Positions 7,481 through 15,887 of a stretch of 48,645 nt of DNA are shown here, piece after piece. This DNA is from an uncultured Bacteroidales bacterium. GTDB taxonomy: Bacteria; Bacteroidota; Bacteroidia; Bacteroidales; UBA932. Every line of letters starts with the position of its first letter. Positions within the stretch are counted from its first letter, which is position 1. A program made the translations under genes and the position numbers. The stretch lies in the NCBI GenBank assembly GCA_934725015.1, contig CAKVAS010000020.1:1-48645 (forward strand). The letters are read 5' to 3'. Under the pieces are notes generated by a model. It did not search any database and was not told the origin of the DNA. It was given only the letters and a program-made list of their open reading frames with translations.

Positions 7481-7512
7481 CAAAGATACTAAGCCCTCGC
7501 TACTTTTTCAAA
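7481..7512 (-). promoter_or_regulatory. asnS promoter
   Basis: On the minus strand TTTG (7509-7512), 20 bp, then TATCTTTG (7481-7488): a full match to the Bacteroidota -33/-7 pattern. The predicted leader of about 43 nt contains a 6-bp hairpin around GTTGAAT. The -33 box lies at the edge of the T-run of the phosphatase terminator. Confidence 0.75.
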
Positions 7513-7552
7513 AAAAAGAGAGGCTGTTTTGATTTTTTATCATCAGCCTCTC
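7510..7552 (-). terminator. Intrinsic terminator after the alkaline phosphatase gene
   Basis: On the minus strand GAGAGGCTG, a 17-nt loop, CAGCCTCTC, then T8. It lies 30 bp past the phosphatase stop and just before the asnS promoter. Confidence 0.9.
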
Positions 7553-7581
7553 CCTTTTCGTTCGGAGAACCTTGCCCCGGC

Positions 7582-8823
7582 TCATTTTTCCGTGCAGAGT
7601 ATCCTCTCCTTAATCTGAGAGTTCTCATAAAATCCGGTGAACTTCTCCGCGTTCTTTCCTATCGCATAAATCGGAACTGGACATCCTGTGTGACCGTGCG
7701 CCGACCAGTTGACGTGCGCCTTCGCATTCAGCTGCGAATTGGTCTCGTCAGTGAGCGACGAATCATCGTGCCCGCAGGCCGTCCAGAACTCGTCCAGAAC
7801 TTTCCAGTTGGTCTGATAATGTTCGGTGCCGAACGTGAGCCCGCCGGTCTCATGGTCGGCGGTGACAAGGATAAGCGTCTCGTCCGGATGCCTGAGATAG
7901 AACTCATAAGCCTCTGCGACGGCCTTGTCAAGGAGCTTCACGCTCTCGATGACCCTCATGGTGCGCCCGCCGTGCGACGCCCAGTCGATGTAGCCCTGCT
8001 CGCACATGATGAAGAACGGCTTGTCCTGATCAAGGGTTTTCAGGCAGGCTCTGACGAAATCCGCCGCCTGCATTCCCTGACCGGCCATCGCGAGGTCGTA
8101 GTTCTTGTTGGAGTCCATGCTGTCGAAATCGTCGGCGTCCTCAGGGTCTGAAGGAAGAAGAACCTTCGTCCTCGCCGTGGAGGCCTCAAGTTCATCAAGC
8201 CCGAAGCACACGTCAGTGCCGCCGTCAGCCTCAACGAGCTTCACGACATCCTCCATGTCATGCTTCCGGCCGTAGCGGTCTATAATTTCAGAACCTCCGA
8301 GGAAGTCAAACCCGCAGGAGGACATCTCCTTCGCGATGTCATAGTAGTGGCTGCGCCGGGGCACATGGGCATAGAAAGCCGCCGGAGTAGCATGATTGAC
8401 AGGGCCGTCGGACATGATTCCTACCTGATAGCCCGCATCCTTAAGCTCGTATGCGACGGACCGCATCGGAGCGCCGTCCGGCTCCGTCCCTATCATGCCG
8501 GTGTTGGTCTTCTGTCCGCAGGCAATCGCCGAGCCCGCCGCGGCTGAATCTGTCACGCCGCTGTCGGCGCACCACGTGCGGGTCAGTCCGACAACCGGAA
8601 ACTGCGCAAAGCCGAGGTAGCCCCCGCCATAGCAGGAGTCCTGATAGGCAAGGAAGGAGTCTGTGGCAGAGACATGAGCAAGGCCCATCCCGTCTCCGAT
8701 GAAGAGGAACACATACTTGGGAGGGTTCTGCCCTTGTGGCTTTTTCAGTGAAACTACAATGCAAACCGTCGCCACTGCCACAAGTACGGTCGCCACAATA
8801 ATGGATATCTTTCTCTTGTTCAT
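7582..8823 (-). CDS. Alkaline phosphatase (PhoA family)
   Basis: 413 residues with one N-terminal hydrophobic segment (about 7-25, ISIIVATVLVAVATVCIVV) that serves as signal or anchor, so the enzyme works in the periplasm or on the outer face. It hydrolyses phosphate monoesters with two zinc ions and one magnesium. Metal and active-site motifs are all present: FIGDGMG (Asp44), TDSAAAGSA with the nucleophile Ser93, NHATPAAFYAH, CEQGYIDWASHGG, VTADHETGG and SAHGHTGCPVP. It stands alone between two terminators. No Pho-type regulatory site was recognised. Confidence 0.95.
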   Translation of the reverse strand: MNKRKISIIVATVLVAVATVCIVVSLKKPQGQNPPKYVFLFIGDGMGLAHVSATDSFLAYQDSCYGGGYLGFAQFPVVGLTRTWCADSGVTDSAAAGSAIACGQKTNTGMIGTEPDGAPMRSVAYELKDAGYQVGIMSDGPVNHATPAAFYAHVPRRSHYYDIAKEMSSCGFDFLGGSEIIDRYGRKHDMEDVVKLVEADGGTDVCFGLDELEASTARTKVLLPSDPEDADDFDSMDSNKNYDLAMAGQGMQAADFVRACLKTLDQDKPFFIMCEQGYIDWASHGGRTMRVIESVKLLDKAVAEAYEFYLRHPDETLILVTADHETGGLTFGTEHYQTNWKVLDEFWTACGHDDSSLTDETNSQLNAKAHVNWSAHGHTGCPVPIYAIGKNAEKFTGFYENSQIKERILCTEK

Positions 8824-8835
8824 AACTTAATCATC

Positions 8836-8879
8836 AAAAAGAGGGATGCCCCAATCATTTCGATGTCAGGGCATCCCTC
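8836..8879 (-). terminator. Intrinsic terminator after the exbB-exbD cluster
   Basis: On the minus strand GAGGGATGCCC, 17-nt loop, GGGCATCCCTC, then T5. It sits 17 bp past the second exbD stop and ends the four-gene transcript. Confidence 0.9.
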
Positions 8880-8896
8880 ATATCATCTATACGGGA

Positions 8897-9364
8897 TTAT
8901 TTTTCAGCCTTTCTGGCCGAGTACATGATCTTGAGCGCGGAGCATCTTCTCAGCTCCTGCTTCACGTCCGTTACAATACCCATGGTAGTGTTCTCGTCAG
9001 CCCTGATGGCGACCGTCATGAACGACCTGTCGGCCTCGCTCTTGGAGTCACGCTCCGAAGCGATGAAATCACGGATGTCGTCAATGGTCTTGAAGGAATC
9101 GTTCAGCTGAATTCTGGAGTCCGTTCCGAACTGTGCCTGGAGATGCTTCACCGGCGTACCTATGTTTATATAGGATGCCAGGTCCTTCCTTTCCAGTTTC
9201 ACGACCTCGGATGCCTCCGGCAGTTTCACGATGACCTTGTTCTCCGTCTTGCGGAGGTTAGTGGTCACCATAAAGAAGAACAGGAACATGAACACGATAT
9301 CTGACGTTGATGCCGTGCTGGCCATCGGCGTCGTTTTCTTACCGTCTTTTCTGAATTTTGACAT
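8897..9364 (-). CDS. ExbD/TolR-type biopolymer transport protein (second copy)
   Basis: 155 residues. A single transmembrane segment near the start (about 22-40, STSDIVFMFLFFFMVTTNL) carries the family Asp (TSDIVF) that takes part in proton flow, followed by a periplasmic domain. ExbD/TolR partners ExbB/TolQ in the inner membrane to power TonB- or Tol-type systems. Last in the exbB-X-exbD-exbD run, 13 bp after the first exbD. Bacteroidota often have two or three different exbD genes behind one exbB. Which receptor system this set serves cannot be told. Confidence 0.92.
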   Translation of the reverse strand: MSKFRKDGKKTTPMASTASTSDIVFMFLFFFMVTTNLRKTENKVIVKLPEASEVVKLERKDLASYINIGTPVKHLQAQFGTDSRIQLNDSFKTIDDIRDFIASERDSKSEADRSFMTVAIRADENTTMGIVTDVKQELRRCSALKIMYSARKAEK

Positions 9365-9377
9365 ATCCTAAATCCTC

Positions 9378-9956
9378 CTATCTTTTTGAAACATCCTTAG
9401 GCTCGGCCTCGGAAATCTTCTGAGGAACGGCGTCGCGCACGATTTTCTGCTGCTCCTCGGTGAGCCTCTCGTAAGGCTTCCCGTAGTTTGCGCGTGAGAA
9501 ATCGTCACGAATCTCGTTGATTGCCTTCACCAGCTCGTTCTGAACCGCGATGTAAGCCTGATAGCTCGTTCCGCGGTCGTTCTGAAGAGAAATCACACCC
9601 TCGGAAACAGGATATTCTCCATATCCCTCGATGTCCTTGATTTTCTTCTCCGGCAACTTAGGGTCGTCGGTCGGGTTGGTGAGGAATTCCTTAATCTTGT
9701 CTTTCAGCTGGCTGACTTCCATCGCTTCATTTCCGGCGAAGAGCCTGTCGGCGGAGTTGATCTTCACAATGATGATATTGCGTCGATTGACCTTCTGGTC
9801 CTCTGCCTTCTGGTTTTCTGCCGGCATCGGCGGAAGACGGCGCTGCAAGCCGGAGTCCTGATTCATCGTAGTGGTCATCAGGAAGTAGCACAGCAGCAGA
9901 AACGCGATGTCCGCCGTGGAGCTTGAATTTATTTCTGGAGTCTTTTTGCTGCCCAT
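9378..9956 (-). CDS. ExbD/TolR-type biopolymer transport protein (first copy)
   Basis: 192 residues, longer than the second copy. The transmembrane segment (about 12-30, SSTADIAFLLLCYFLMTTT) includes the conserved Asp in TADIAF. A periplasmic domain follows, with an insert rich in charged residues and a Lys/Glu-rich end (ISEAEPKDVSKR). It lies 8 bp after the four-helix membrane protein gene and 13 bp before the second exbD. The two ExbD proteins differ well beyond their anchors, so they likely form a mixed complex rather than being a recent duplication. Confidence 0.93.
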   Translation of the reverse strand: MGSKKTPEINSSSTADIAFLLLCYFLMTTTMNQDSGLQRRLPPMPAENQKAEDQKVNRRNIIIVKINSADRLFAGNEAMEVSQLKDKIKEFLTNPTDDPKLPEKKIKDIEGYGEYPVSEGVISLQNDRGTSYQAYIAVQNELVKAINEIRDDFSRANYGKPYERLTEEQQKIVRDAVPQKISEAEPKDVSKR

Positions 9957-9964
9957 AGTTGCAA

Positions 9965-10393
9965 TTATTTATTACGTACTGCGTTCACCACAGCACCGAT
10001 GATGATTGCAACAACAGCGGCACCGCAGCAGAAGTAAGTGACATTAAGAATTGTGTCGGTGAACTTGAGCATGCCCGCAGAAGTCTGGACGCTTGTGCCG
10101 ACAGCCTCCGTTCCCGGAGCCAACAGGTACGCTATGCCGACGATTGCAGCGGCGGCAACCAGACCGATTCCCATCTTGATGAGACCCTTAGGATTCTGCT
10201 TTATCGTGAAGTAGAGTCCAAGGCAGATGACGGCGAGGATAGCCACAACAACCAGAGCATACGCGCAGTAAAGCAGGATATCAGTCGCGAGACCGTCGTT
10301 CGAAACGAAGCCATACGCGAAGCCGAATACAGCCAGAAGAACGCCGATTACGAGGAGAACCCACTCTACAACTTTGATTATTTTTGCGTACAT
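9965..10393 (-). CDS. Four-helix membrane protein of the exbB-exbD cluster
   Basis: 142 residues with four hydrophobic segments (about 7-28, 39-63, 73-91 and 115-138). I cannot name a domain. Small integral membrane proteins at this place, between exbB and exbD, are a regular feature of Bacteroidota clusters, so a role as an accessory subunit of the proton channel is inferred from position only. Its gene is 11 bp after exbB and 8 bp before the first exbD, which argues for tight co-expression. Confidence 0.75.
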   Translation of the reverse strand: MYAKIIKVVEWVLLVIGVLLAVFGFAYGFVSNDGLATDILLYCAYALVVVAILAVICLGLYFTIKQNPKGLIKMGIGLVAAAAIVGIAYLLAPGTEAVGTSVQTSAGMLKFTDTILNVTYFCCGAAVVAIIIGAVVNAVRNK

Positions 10394-10404
10394 TTTATTC
10401 TGAT

Positions 10405-11202
10405 TTATTTGTTCTGATATTTAACCAAGATGTCCACGAGGCTGATTGACGCGTCTTCCATCTCGATGGTGCGCTTCTCAATCTGAGAAAGGATGTAGTT
10501 GTAGAATATCTGAAGAATCATGGCAACAATCAAACCGCCGACGGTTGTGATGAGGGCGACCTTCATACCTCCGGCGACAATGTTAGGAGAGATGTCTCCG
10601 GCAGCCTGAATGGCGTCGAATGCCTGAATCATACCGATGACCGTTCCGAGGAATCCGAGAGAAGGGGCGATTGCGATGAAGAGGGAAATCCAGCTCAGAC
10701 CGTTCTCCATGAGGCTCATCTGCACTGAACCGTAGGAAACGACCGTCTTCTCGACAACCTCGATGCCCTGGTCCATGCGGAGGAAGCCCTGATAGAAGAT
10801 GCTTGCGACAGGACCGCGTGTATTGCGGCAAAGTTCCTTAGCGGCCTCTACACCACCCTCGTCAAGAGCCTTCTCGATGCCTTCGAGGAGCTTCTTGGTG
10901 TTGGTCTTTGAGAACGCGAGGTAAAGGATACGCTCGATTGCGATTGCAAGACCGAGGATAAGGCAGAGGATGATGGCTGCCATGAACTCAGGACCACCTT
11001 CAATGAATTTGGTCTTGATTGCCTGGTGAAGAGGAACTTCTTCCTGGGCTGCAGTCAATTCAGCGAGAGAAGTCACCTGGGTAGGAGCGGCTGCGACCTC
11101 TTCGGTAGATGCAGCGTCAGCTGCCTGATCCTGAGCTGATGCGAACTGTGCAGAAAAGGCCATCAAGCCAATAGCTGCCAAAAACATTAAAACTTTTTTC
11201 AT
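10405..11202 (-). CDS. exbB: MotA/TolQ/ExbB proton channel family protein
   Basis: 265 residues. The N-terminal signal peptide (MKKVLMFLAAIGLMAFSAQFASA) is typical of Bacteroidota ExbB and absent in the E. coli protein. Three transmembrane segments follow (about 75-95, 170-190 and 205-230), with the family core SLGFLGTVIGMIQAFDAIQAAGDISPNIVAGGMKVALITTVGGLIVAM. It conducts protons with ExbD to energise TonB-dependent import. First gene of exbB-X-exbD-exbD. No TAnnTTTG box was found in the 210 bp upstream, so its promoter is unclear. Confidence 0.95.
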   Translation of the reverse strand: MKKVLMFLAAIGLMAFSAQFASAQDQAADAASTEEVAAAPTQVTSLAELTAAQEEVPLHQAIKTKFIEGGPEFMAAIILCLILGLAIAIERILYLAFSKTNTKKLLEGIEKALDEGGVEAAKELCRNTRGPVASIFYQGFLRMDQGIEVVEKTVVSYGSVQMSLMENGLSWISLFIAIAPSLGFLGTVIGMIQAFDAIQAAGDISPNIVAGGMKVALITTVGGLIVAMILQIFYNYILSQIEKRTIEMEDASISLVDILVKYQNK

Positions 11203-11412
11203 AACGTTTTTTGATAATTAATACTATTAAATTGTTTGTTTTTCATTAAATATGTCATTTCCTCAGGTTCGGAACACCGTCGCCGCGTTGCCAAAACCTT
11301 AAAAATCGGTGCAATTTAGCAATAAAAAATCATACAAAAAAATATTTGCGGGGATATTTGTCCATGAAAAATTGCAGGAAGCCTTCCGGAAGCATCTCGT
11401 ACCGTCGTCCGG

Positions 11413-12459
11413 TCAGACAGTAATCTCGCCTCGGAGACTCCTCTCAAGCTCCCTTTCCACCCCCGCGTTGTCCGGGTTCTCGCCCAGAAGCACAAAAAGT
11501 TTTGCCAGCGCGCTCTCCGTCGTGCTGTCATAGCCGTTGAGCACCCCTGCCCGCTTCAGGCATTTCCCTGTCGCGTATATATCCATATTGACAGAACCCG
11601 ACAGGCACTGGGTGACGTTCAGAAGAATCTTGCCCATGTCATGAGCCTCCCTCACAAGCGTCATGAACCATTCCGCCGACGGGGCGTTCCCGGAACCGTA
11701 GGTCTCTATCACGACGGCACGGGTGCCGGCTCCGCACAGGATGTTCCGCACGACCTCGGAGGTCATTCCCGGATGAATCTTCAGGATGGAAACCCTCGTG
11801 TCAAGCTTCTTGTGAAACACCGGCGGCCTGTTCCAGTCCTGCGGCTTGAGGATGAGAGACGAGTTATAGCGTATGCTGATTCCGGCCTCGGCAAGAGGCG
11901 GAATGTTCTCGCTGCTGAACGCCTTGAAGTTGTCCGAGCTCATCTTGGTCGTGCGGTTGCCGCGCATGAGCAGGTTGTCGAAGCAGATGCAGACTTCCGG
12001 CACGACGGCATGACCGCAGGAATCCTTCGCGGAGGCAATCTCCACGGCGGAAATCAGGTTCTCCTTGCCGTCGGTGCGCGGCATCCCTATGGGAAGCTGG
12101 CTGCCGGTGAAGACCACGGGCTTTGTCAGCCCCTCTATCATGAAGCTCACGGCCGAGGCCGAATAGGACATGGTATCCGTTCCGTGGAGCACCACGAAGC
12201 CGTCATATTCATCATACCTGCTCTCAATCAGTTCGACGAGCGCCAGCCACATCGACGGCTCCACATCGGAGGAATCGATTATCGGGGTGAACGAGTAGGA
12301 GTCTATGCGGCAGGCGAACTTCGCGAGCTCCGGAACCTCGTCCAGAATCTGACTGAAATTGAACGGCTTGAGCGTGCCGTCGGCCGGATCTGACTTCATG
12401 CCTATGGTTCCGCCGGTATATATTATGAGTATGGACGACTTGTGATTCTCTGTTTTCAT
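11413..12459 (-). CDS. ansA: Type I L-asparaginase
   Basis: 348 residues, the usual size for cytoplasmic AnsA. Hydrolyses asparagine to aspartate and ammonia. The first catalytic Thr is in YTGGTIGM (Thr18) and the second motif is HGTDTMSYSA (92-101). There is no signal peptide, which supports the cytoplasmic type I form over the periplasmic type II. Its ATG overlaps the tatD stop as ATGA, so the two are translationally coupled. Confidence 0.96.
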   Translation of the reverse strand: MKTENHKSSILIIYTGGTIGMKSDPADGTLKPFNFSQILDEVPELAKFACRIDSYSFTPIIDSSDVEPSMWLALVELIESRYDEYDGFVVLHGTDTMSYSASAVSFMIEGLTKPVVFTGSQLPIGMPRTDGKENLISAVEIASAKDSCGHAVVPEVCICFDNLLMRGNRTTKMSSDNFKAFSSENIPPLAEAGISIRYNSSLILKPQDWNRPPVFHKKLDTRVSILKIHPGMTSEVVRNILCGAGTRAVVIETYGSGNAPSAEWFMTLVREAHDMGKILLNVTQCLSGSVNMDIYATGKCLKRAGVLNGYDSTTESALAKLFVLLGENPDNAGVERELERSLRGEITV

Positions 12460-13226
12460 ATTCCAAAAAGTTTTTCCGCGTTCATCGTCGTCACTGACGC
12501 GGCTTCATCTATGGAGATTCCCTTCAGTTCCGCGAGTTTCCCTGCGATGACGGGGATATATGAACTTTCGTTCCGTTCGCCGCGATGCGGAGCCGGCGTC
12601 AGATACGGCGAATCCGTTTCAAGAACGATGCGTTCAAGCGGAATGAACTTCACGGTCTCGGCAATGGACGCTTTCTTGAATGTCAGCACGCCGCCGATGC
12701 CGACCGACCAGTCCCCGTAGCGTTCAAGTTCCCGGAAAGTCTCCGCACTGCCGCTGTAGGCATGGAAAACGCCCCGCAGCCCCCTGCCCCTGAAATCGTC
12801 GAGGACGCGAAGAATATGAGCCGTGGCCTCGCGGTTATGGATTATGACGGGAAGGTTCAGTTCGAGAGCGAACTCCAGCTGGGAGCGGAAAACCTCAGTC
12901 TGTGCGTCAAGATTGTCGTCGCGCCAGTGCAGGTCAAGCCCGATTTCCCCGACGGCGACAATCTTCCTGCCGACGAACCCGCGCAGCAGGTCAAGTTCCT
13001 CCCGCCAGTTCTCCCCGAATTCCGTAGGGTGAAGGCCAAGGCACGGGAAAGCGACTCCGGGAAACTCGGCGCACAGGGCAAACATGGCCTCGCGCACGGA
13101 ACTGTCCGTGTCGGGCATCACTATTTTGGTGACGCCCGCCGCGACTGCCCGACGCACCGCGCCTGCGCCGTCCCCCTCGTATGCCGTATCGTAGAGATGC
13201 GAATGTGTGTCTATAAAGTTCAGCAT
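12456..13226 (-). CDS. tatD: TatD family metal-dependent deoxyribonuclease
   Basis: 256 residues from ATG 13226 (MLNFIDTHSHLYD); a start four codons earlier is possible but less typical. TatD enzymes are TIM-barrel, metal-dependent nucleases acting on DNA or D-aminoacyl substrates. Metal ligands are seen in DTHSHLYD, GEIGLDLHW, IIHNREA, FHAYSGS and ETDSPYL. It overlaps ansA by 4 bp. A TAAATTTG box lies 10 bp upstream of the start. Confidence 0.94.
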   Translation of the reverse strand: MLNFIDTHSHLYDTAYEGDGAGAVRRAVAAGVTKIVMPDTDSSVREAMFALCAEFPGVAFPCLGLHPTEFGENWREELDLLRGFVGRKIVAVGEIGLDLHWRDDNLDAQTEVFRSQLEFALELNLPVIIHNREATAHILRVLDDFRGRGLRGVFHAYSGSAETFRELERYGDWSVGIGGVLTFKKASIAETVKFIPLERIVLETDSPYLTPAPHRGERNESSYIPVIAGKLAELKGISIDEAASVTTMNAEKLFGI

Positions 13227-13235
13227 AATTGCCGA

Positions 13236-13243
13236 CAAATTTA
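13236..13243 (-). promoter_or_regulatory. -7 box of tatD-ansA
   Basis: TAAATTTG on the minus strand, 9 bp before the tatD ATG, matches TAnnTTTG. No clear -33 box. The leader would be very short. Confidence 0.5.
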
Positions 13244-13309
13244 CGAATCTGTTTCGAGATGCCGTCCTATAATCCGTTTAAATTTTATAAAATCGGCAGC
13301 CAATTCCCT

Positions 13310-14527
13310 TCAGATCCTTATCGTACAGCGGCGAAGCAGATCAATGCTGATGATCCCGTCACTTTCAAGCAGCGATGTCAGTTCAGACACGCTCCTGTAC
13401 GGCAGTCCCGTTTCGGAACACAGAGAATCAATGTCTATTCCGCGCCTATCCCTGATTTTCAAGAGGATATCGGTCATCGCGGAAATCTTCTCTTCAGGAA
13501 GAAGCTTCGAATAGCGGGCGTCTATCCTGCCGCGGAAATCGCGCGTTCTCACAGTCTCCGAAGAAGCCGGTGCCGTTCCCGCGTCAGGGCCGGCCCCGCC
13601 CGCGGCACCGGACTTTTTCTCCGCGCGGAGTCCGAGCCGCGAGACGAGGTCGGCGGGAGACTCGATTATTTCCGCTACTCCCTCCCTTATAAGATGGTTG
13701 CAGCCCTGCGAACGGATGTCGTCTCCACGCCCCGGCAGCGCGAACACCGACCTGTCGTAGGAGAATGCCAGACGGCAGGTTATCATCCCTCCGCCCTTCA
13801 CCGCCGACTCGACGAGAACCACACTGTCGCTCAGCCCGGCGATTATTCTGTTGCGCCGGATGAAGTTCACGGCAACCGGAGCGGTCCCCGGAGGATAGTC
13901 CGTCACAAGCGCACATCCCGGAAGCCTCGCAAGCCGCTCCGCGAAGTCCCGGTGCCGGGAAGGATAGACGGCATCCGGGCCGGTTGCCATCACCGCCACG
14001 GTGGGCAGTCCGAACTCCACGGCAGCCCTGTGCGCGATGATGTCTGTTCCGTATGCCAGACCGCTCACGACGCATGGCGCGGCACCCGACTCCGCCATCG
14101 CCCGAACCATATCCCGGCACCACTGCTCCCCGTAAGGGGTAATTTCCCGCGTCCCGACCACGGCCACATAATGCCATCCGCCGAAAATCTCCCGAGAAGG
14201 GCCGCCCCCGCGGACAAATATCCCAACAGGCGCGTCCTCGCAGTTCCGGAGCCGCTCCGGGTAATCCTCTGAAGTCATCCCGATGAAATCCACGCCCGCC
14301 TCCCGCATATCCCTGAGCACAGACTCGGCCCTGTCGAGCTCCTCCCCGCAGATTCGGCCACGGTACTTGCTGTAGGGGCCGAACACGCTGTCCTTGTCGC
14401 TCTCCGTCATCGCGAACACCGCGGCCGCGCTCCCGAGACTTTCCAACAAAGCTCCGGCGACTCTCGGCTCGTACCCGAAAATTGTGTTCAACGCGCAGAG
14501 GCAGACCGTTTCGTAGTTGCTTTCCAT
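13310..14527 (-). CDS. dprA: DNA processing protein DprA
   Basis: 405 residues. DprA binds single-stranded DNA and loads RecA during natural transformation; it is widespread also in bacteria not known to be competent. The core Rossmann-like domain holds VAVVGTREITPYGEQWCRDM, VVSGLAYGTDIIAHRAA and LVESAVKGGGMITCRLAF...VFALPGRGDDIRSQGCNHLI, all family hallmarks. The C-terminal part (about 335-400) fits the winged-helix DprA domain. It follows queA after a terminator and has its own TACATTTG box. Confidence 0.96.
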   Translation of the reverse strand: MESNYETVCLCALNTIFGYEPRVAGALLESLGSAAAVFAMTESDKDSVFGPYSKYRGRICGEELDRAESVLRDMREAGVDFIGMTSEDYPERLRNCEDAPVGIFVRGGGPSREIFGGWHYVAVVGTREITPYGEQWCRDMVRAMAESGAAPCVVSGLAYGTDIIAHRAAVEFGLPTVAVMATGPDAVYPSRHRDFAERLARLPGCALVTDYPPGTAPVAVNFIRRNRIIAGLSDSVVLVESAVKGGGMITCRLAFSYDRSVFALPGRGDDIRSQGCNHLIREGVAEIIESPADLVSRLGLRAEKKSGAAGGAGPDAGTAPASSETVRTRDFRGRIDARYSKLLPEEKISAMTDILLKIRDRRGIDIDSLCSETGLPYRSVSELTSLLESDGIISIDLLRRCTIRI

Positions 14528-14564
14528 TCGTAAATCATTTTCAGTTTCGCAAAAAACATTTCCG

Positions 14565-14572
14565 CAAATGTA
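14565..14572 (-). promoter_or_regulatory. -7 box of dprA
   Basis: TACATTTG on the minus strand matches TAnnTTTG, 37 bp before the ATG. No clear -33 TTG at the expected place. Confidence 0.55.
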
Positions 14573-14586
14573 GGCCGAACAAAATG

Positions 14587-14626
14587 AAAAAACCGCCGAT
14601 CCGAAGATTTCGATCGACGATTTTTT
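14587..14626 (-). terminator. Two-way intrinsic terminator after queA
   Basis: Stem CGTCGATC / GATCGGCG (one G-U pair) around a 10-nt loop, with a T6 run on the minus strand and another on the plus strand. It lies about 115 bp past the queA stop and before the dprA promoter. Confidence 0.75.
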
Positions 14627-14740
14627 CTTTTTTATATGTTCTATAAATTTTTTTTGATGTCTTTCACGAATTTGAAACAGACCGCAGCATCTGCAAGCAG
14701 AGAATGGCCGTCCGTCCTGAAGAGGGGCCGCGCCAAACGG

Positions 14741-15790
14741 TCAGACAATCAGCAGCGCGTCGCCGTAAGGCCCGAACTTATAGCCCTCGTCCAGCGCGAC
14801 CTTATAGGCGTGCATGACCTTCTCATAACCGCCGAACGCGGCCACAGACATCAGCATGGTCGATTCCGGAAGGTGGAAGTTGGAAACAATCGAATCAGGG
14901 ACGGCAAAGCGGTAAGGCGGGAATATGAACTTGTTGGTCCACCCGTCATACGGCTTCACTTCATCGTTCGTGGTCACGAAAGTCTCAAGCCCGCGCATCA
15001 CCGTGATTCCGACGGCAAGCACCCGGTGTCCGTTTCTCTTAGCGGTGTTTATCACATCGGCGGCCTCAGGAGTGATGATAAGCCTCTCGGAATCCATCTT
15101 ATGCTTGGAAAGGTCCTCGACATCGACGGAGCGGAAATGGCCGATTCCCATGTGCAGGGTTATGAACGTCTTGTTTATATCCTTGAGTATCATCCTGTTG
15201 AGCAGTTCACGACTGAAATGCAGCCCGGCCGCAGGAGCGCATACGGCACCTTCCTCGGTGGCGAAGATGGTCTGGTAGTTCTCCGCATCATCCTTGGTCA
15301 CCGTCGGCTTCACCCATTTAGGGACAGGCATCTCGCCGAGGGAGAAAAGGGCCTCCTTGAACTCGTCGTAGCCGCCGTCATAGAGAAAGCGCAGAGTCCT
15401 CCCGCGCGACGTCGTGTTGTCAATGACCTCAGCCACAAGGCTTTCGTCATCTCCGAAATAGAGTTTGTTGCCTATTCTTATCTTACGGGCCGGATCGACG
15501 ATGACATCCCAGAGCCGCTGCTCGCGGTTAAGCTCGCGAAGAAGAAAGACCTCTATCTCCGCACCTGTCTTCTCCTTCTTGCCGTAGAGCCTTGCCGGAA
15601 AAACTTTGGTGTTGTTAAGGACAAAGGTGTCGCCCTTTCCGAAATAGTCGATTATATCCTTGAAAATCCTGTGCTCGATTTCCCCGGTATCCTTATGGAG
15701 TACCATCAGACGGCACTCGTCACGCCATACAGGCGGTTCGGACGCAATCCTGTCAGCCGTAAGGCTGAAATTAAACTGTGAAAGCTTCAT
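14741..15790 (-). CDS. queA: S-adenosylmethionine:tRNA ribosyltransferase-isomerase
   Basis: 349 residues from ATG 15790 (MKLSQFNFSL), the standard N-terminus; the earlier ATG at 15829 would add 13 residues not found in the family. QueA transfers and isomerises the ribose of SAM onto preQ1 in tRNA to give epoxyqueuosine. Family motifs: DRIASEPPVWRDECRLMVLHK, FVLNNTKVFPARLYGKK, AAGLHFSRELL, HMGIGHFRSV and FNLP-type FHLPESTMLMSVAAF. No preQ1 riboswitch was recognised, but a 15-bp inverted repeat covers the start region. It may be co-transcribed with the Nudix gene 97 bp upstream. Confidence 0.97.
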   Translation of the reverse strand: MKLSQFNFSLTADRIASEPPVWRDECRLMVLHKDTGEIEHRIFKDIIDYFGKGDTFVLNNTKVFPARLYGKKEKTGAEIEVFLLRELNREQRLWDVIVDPARKIRIGNKLYFGDDESLVAEVIDNTTSRGRTLRFLYDGGYDEFKEALFSLGEMPVPKWVKPTVTKDDAENYQTIFATEEGAVCAPAAGLHFSRELLNRMILKDINKTFITLHMGIGHFRSVDVEDLSKHKMDSERLIITPEAADVINTAKRNGHRVLAVGITVMRGLETFVTTNDEVKPYDGWTNKFIFPPYRFAVPDSIVSNFHLPESTMLMSVAAFGGYEKVMHAYKVALDEGYKFGPYGDALLIV

Positions 15791-15856
15791 ATTATATATT
15801 ACTTTTATTTCCCTGTCGCAGGTATGCACTTCTTTCCGTGCAAGTAATATATTATA
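15790..15856 (-). promoter_or_regulatory. Long inverted repeat in the queA leader
   Basis: Arms 15790-15804 and 15842-15856 pair in 14 of 15 positions (TATAATATATTACTT form) around a 37-nt loop that contains a small GCAC / GTGC hairpin. In RNA the stem would reach the first base of the start codon and cover any ribosome site, so it could limit translation. It could equally be a DNA dyad. Confidence 0.5.
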
Positions 15857-15887
15857 CGATATTTTCAGGATTTTGTTTCACTTTTCC

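Noticed and set aside
13258..13300. Half copy of the MITE-like end (TCCGTTTAAATTTT)
   Set aside because: Only a short likeness with no matching second end; could be chance in AT-rich DNA.
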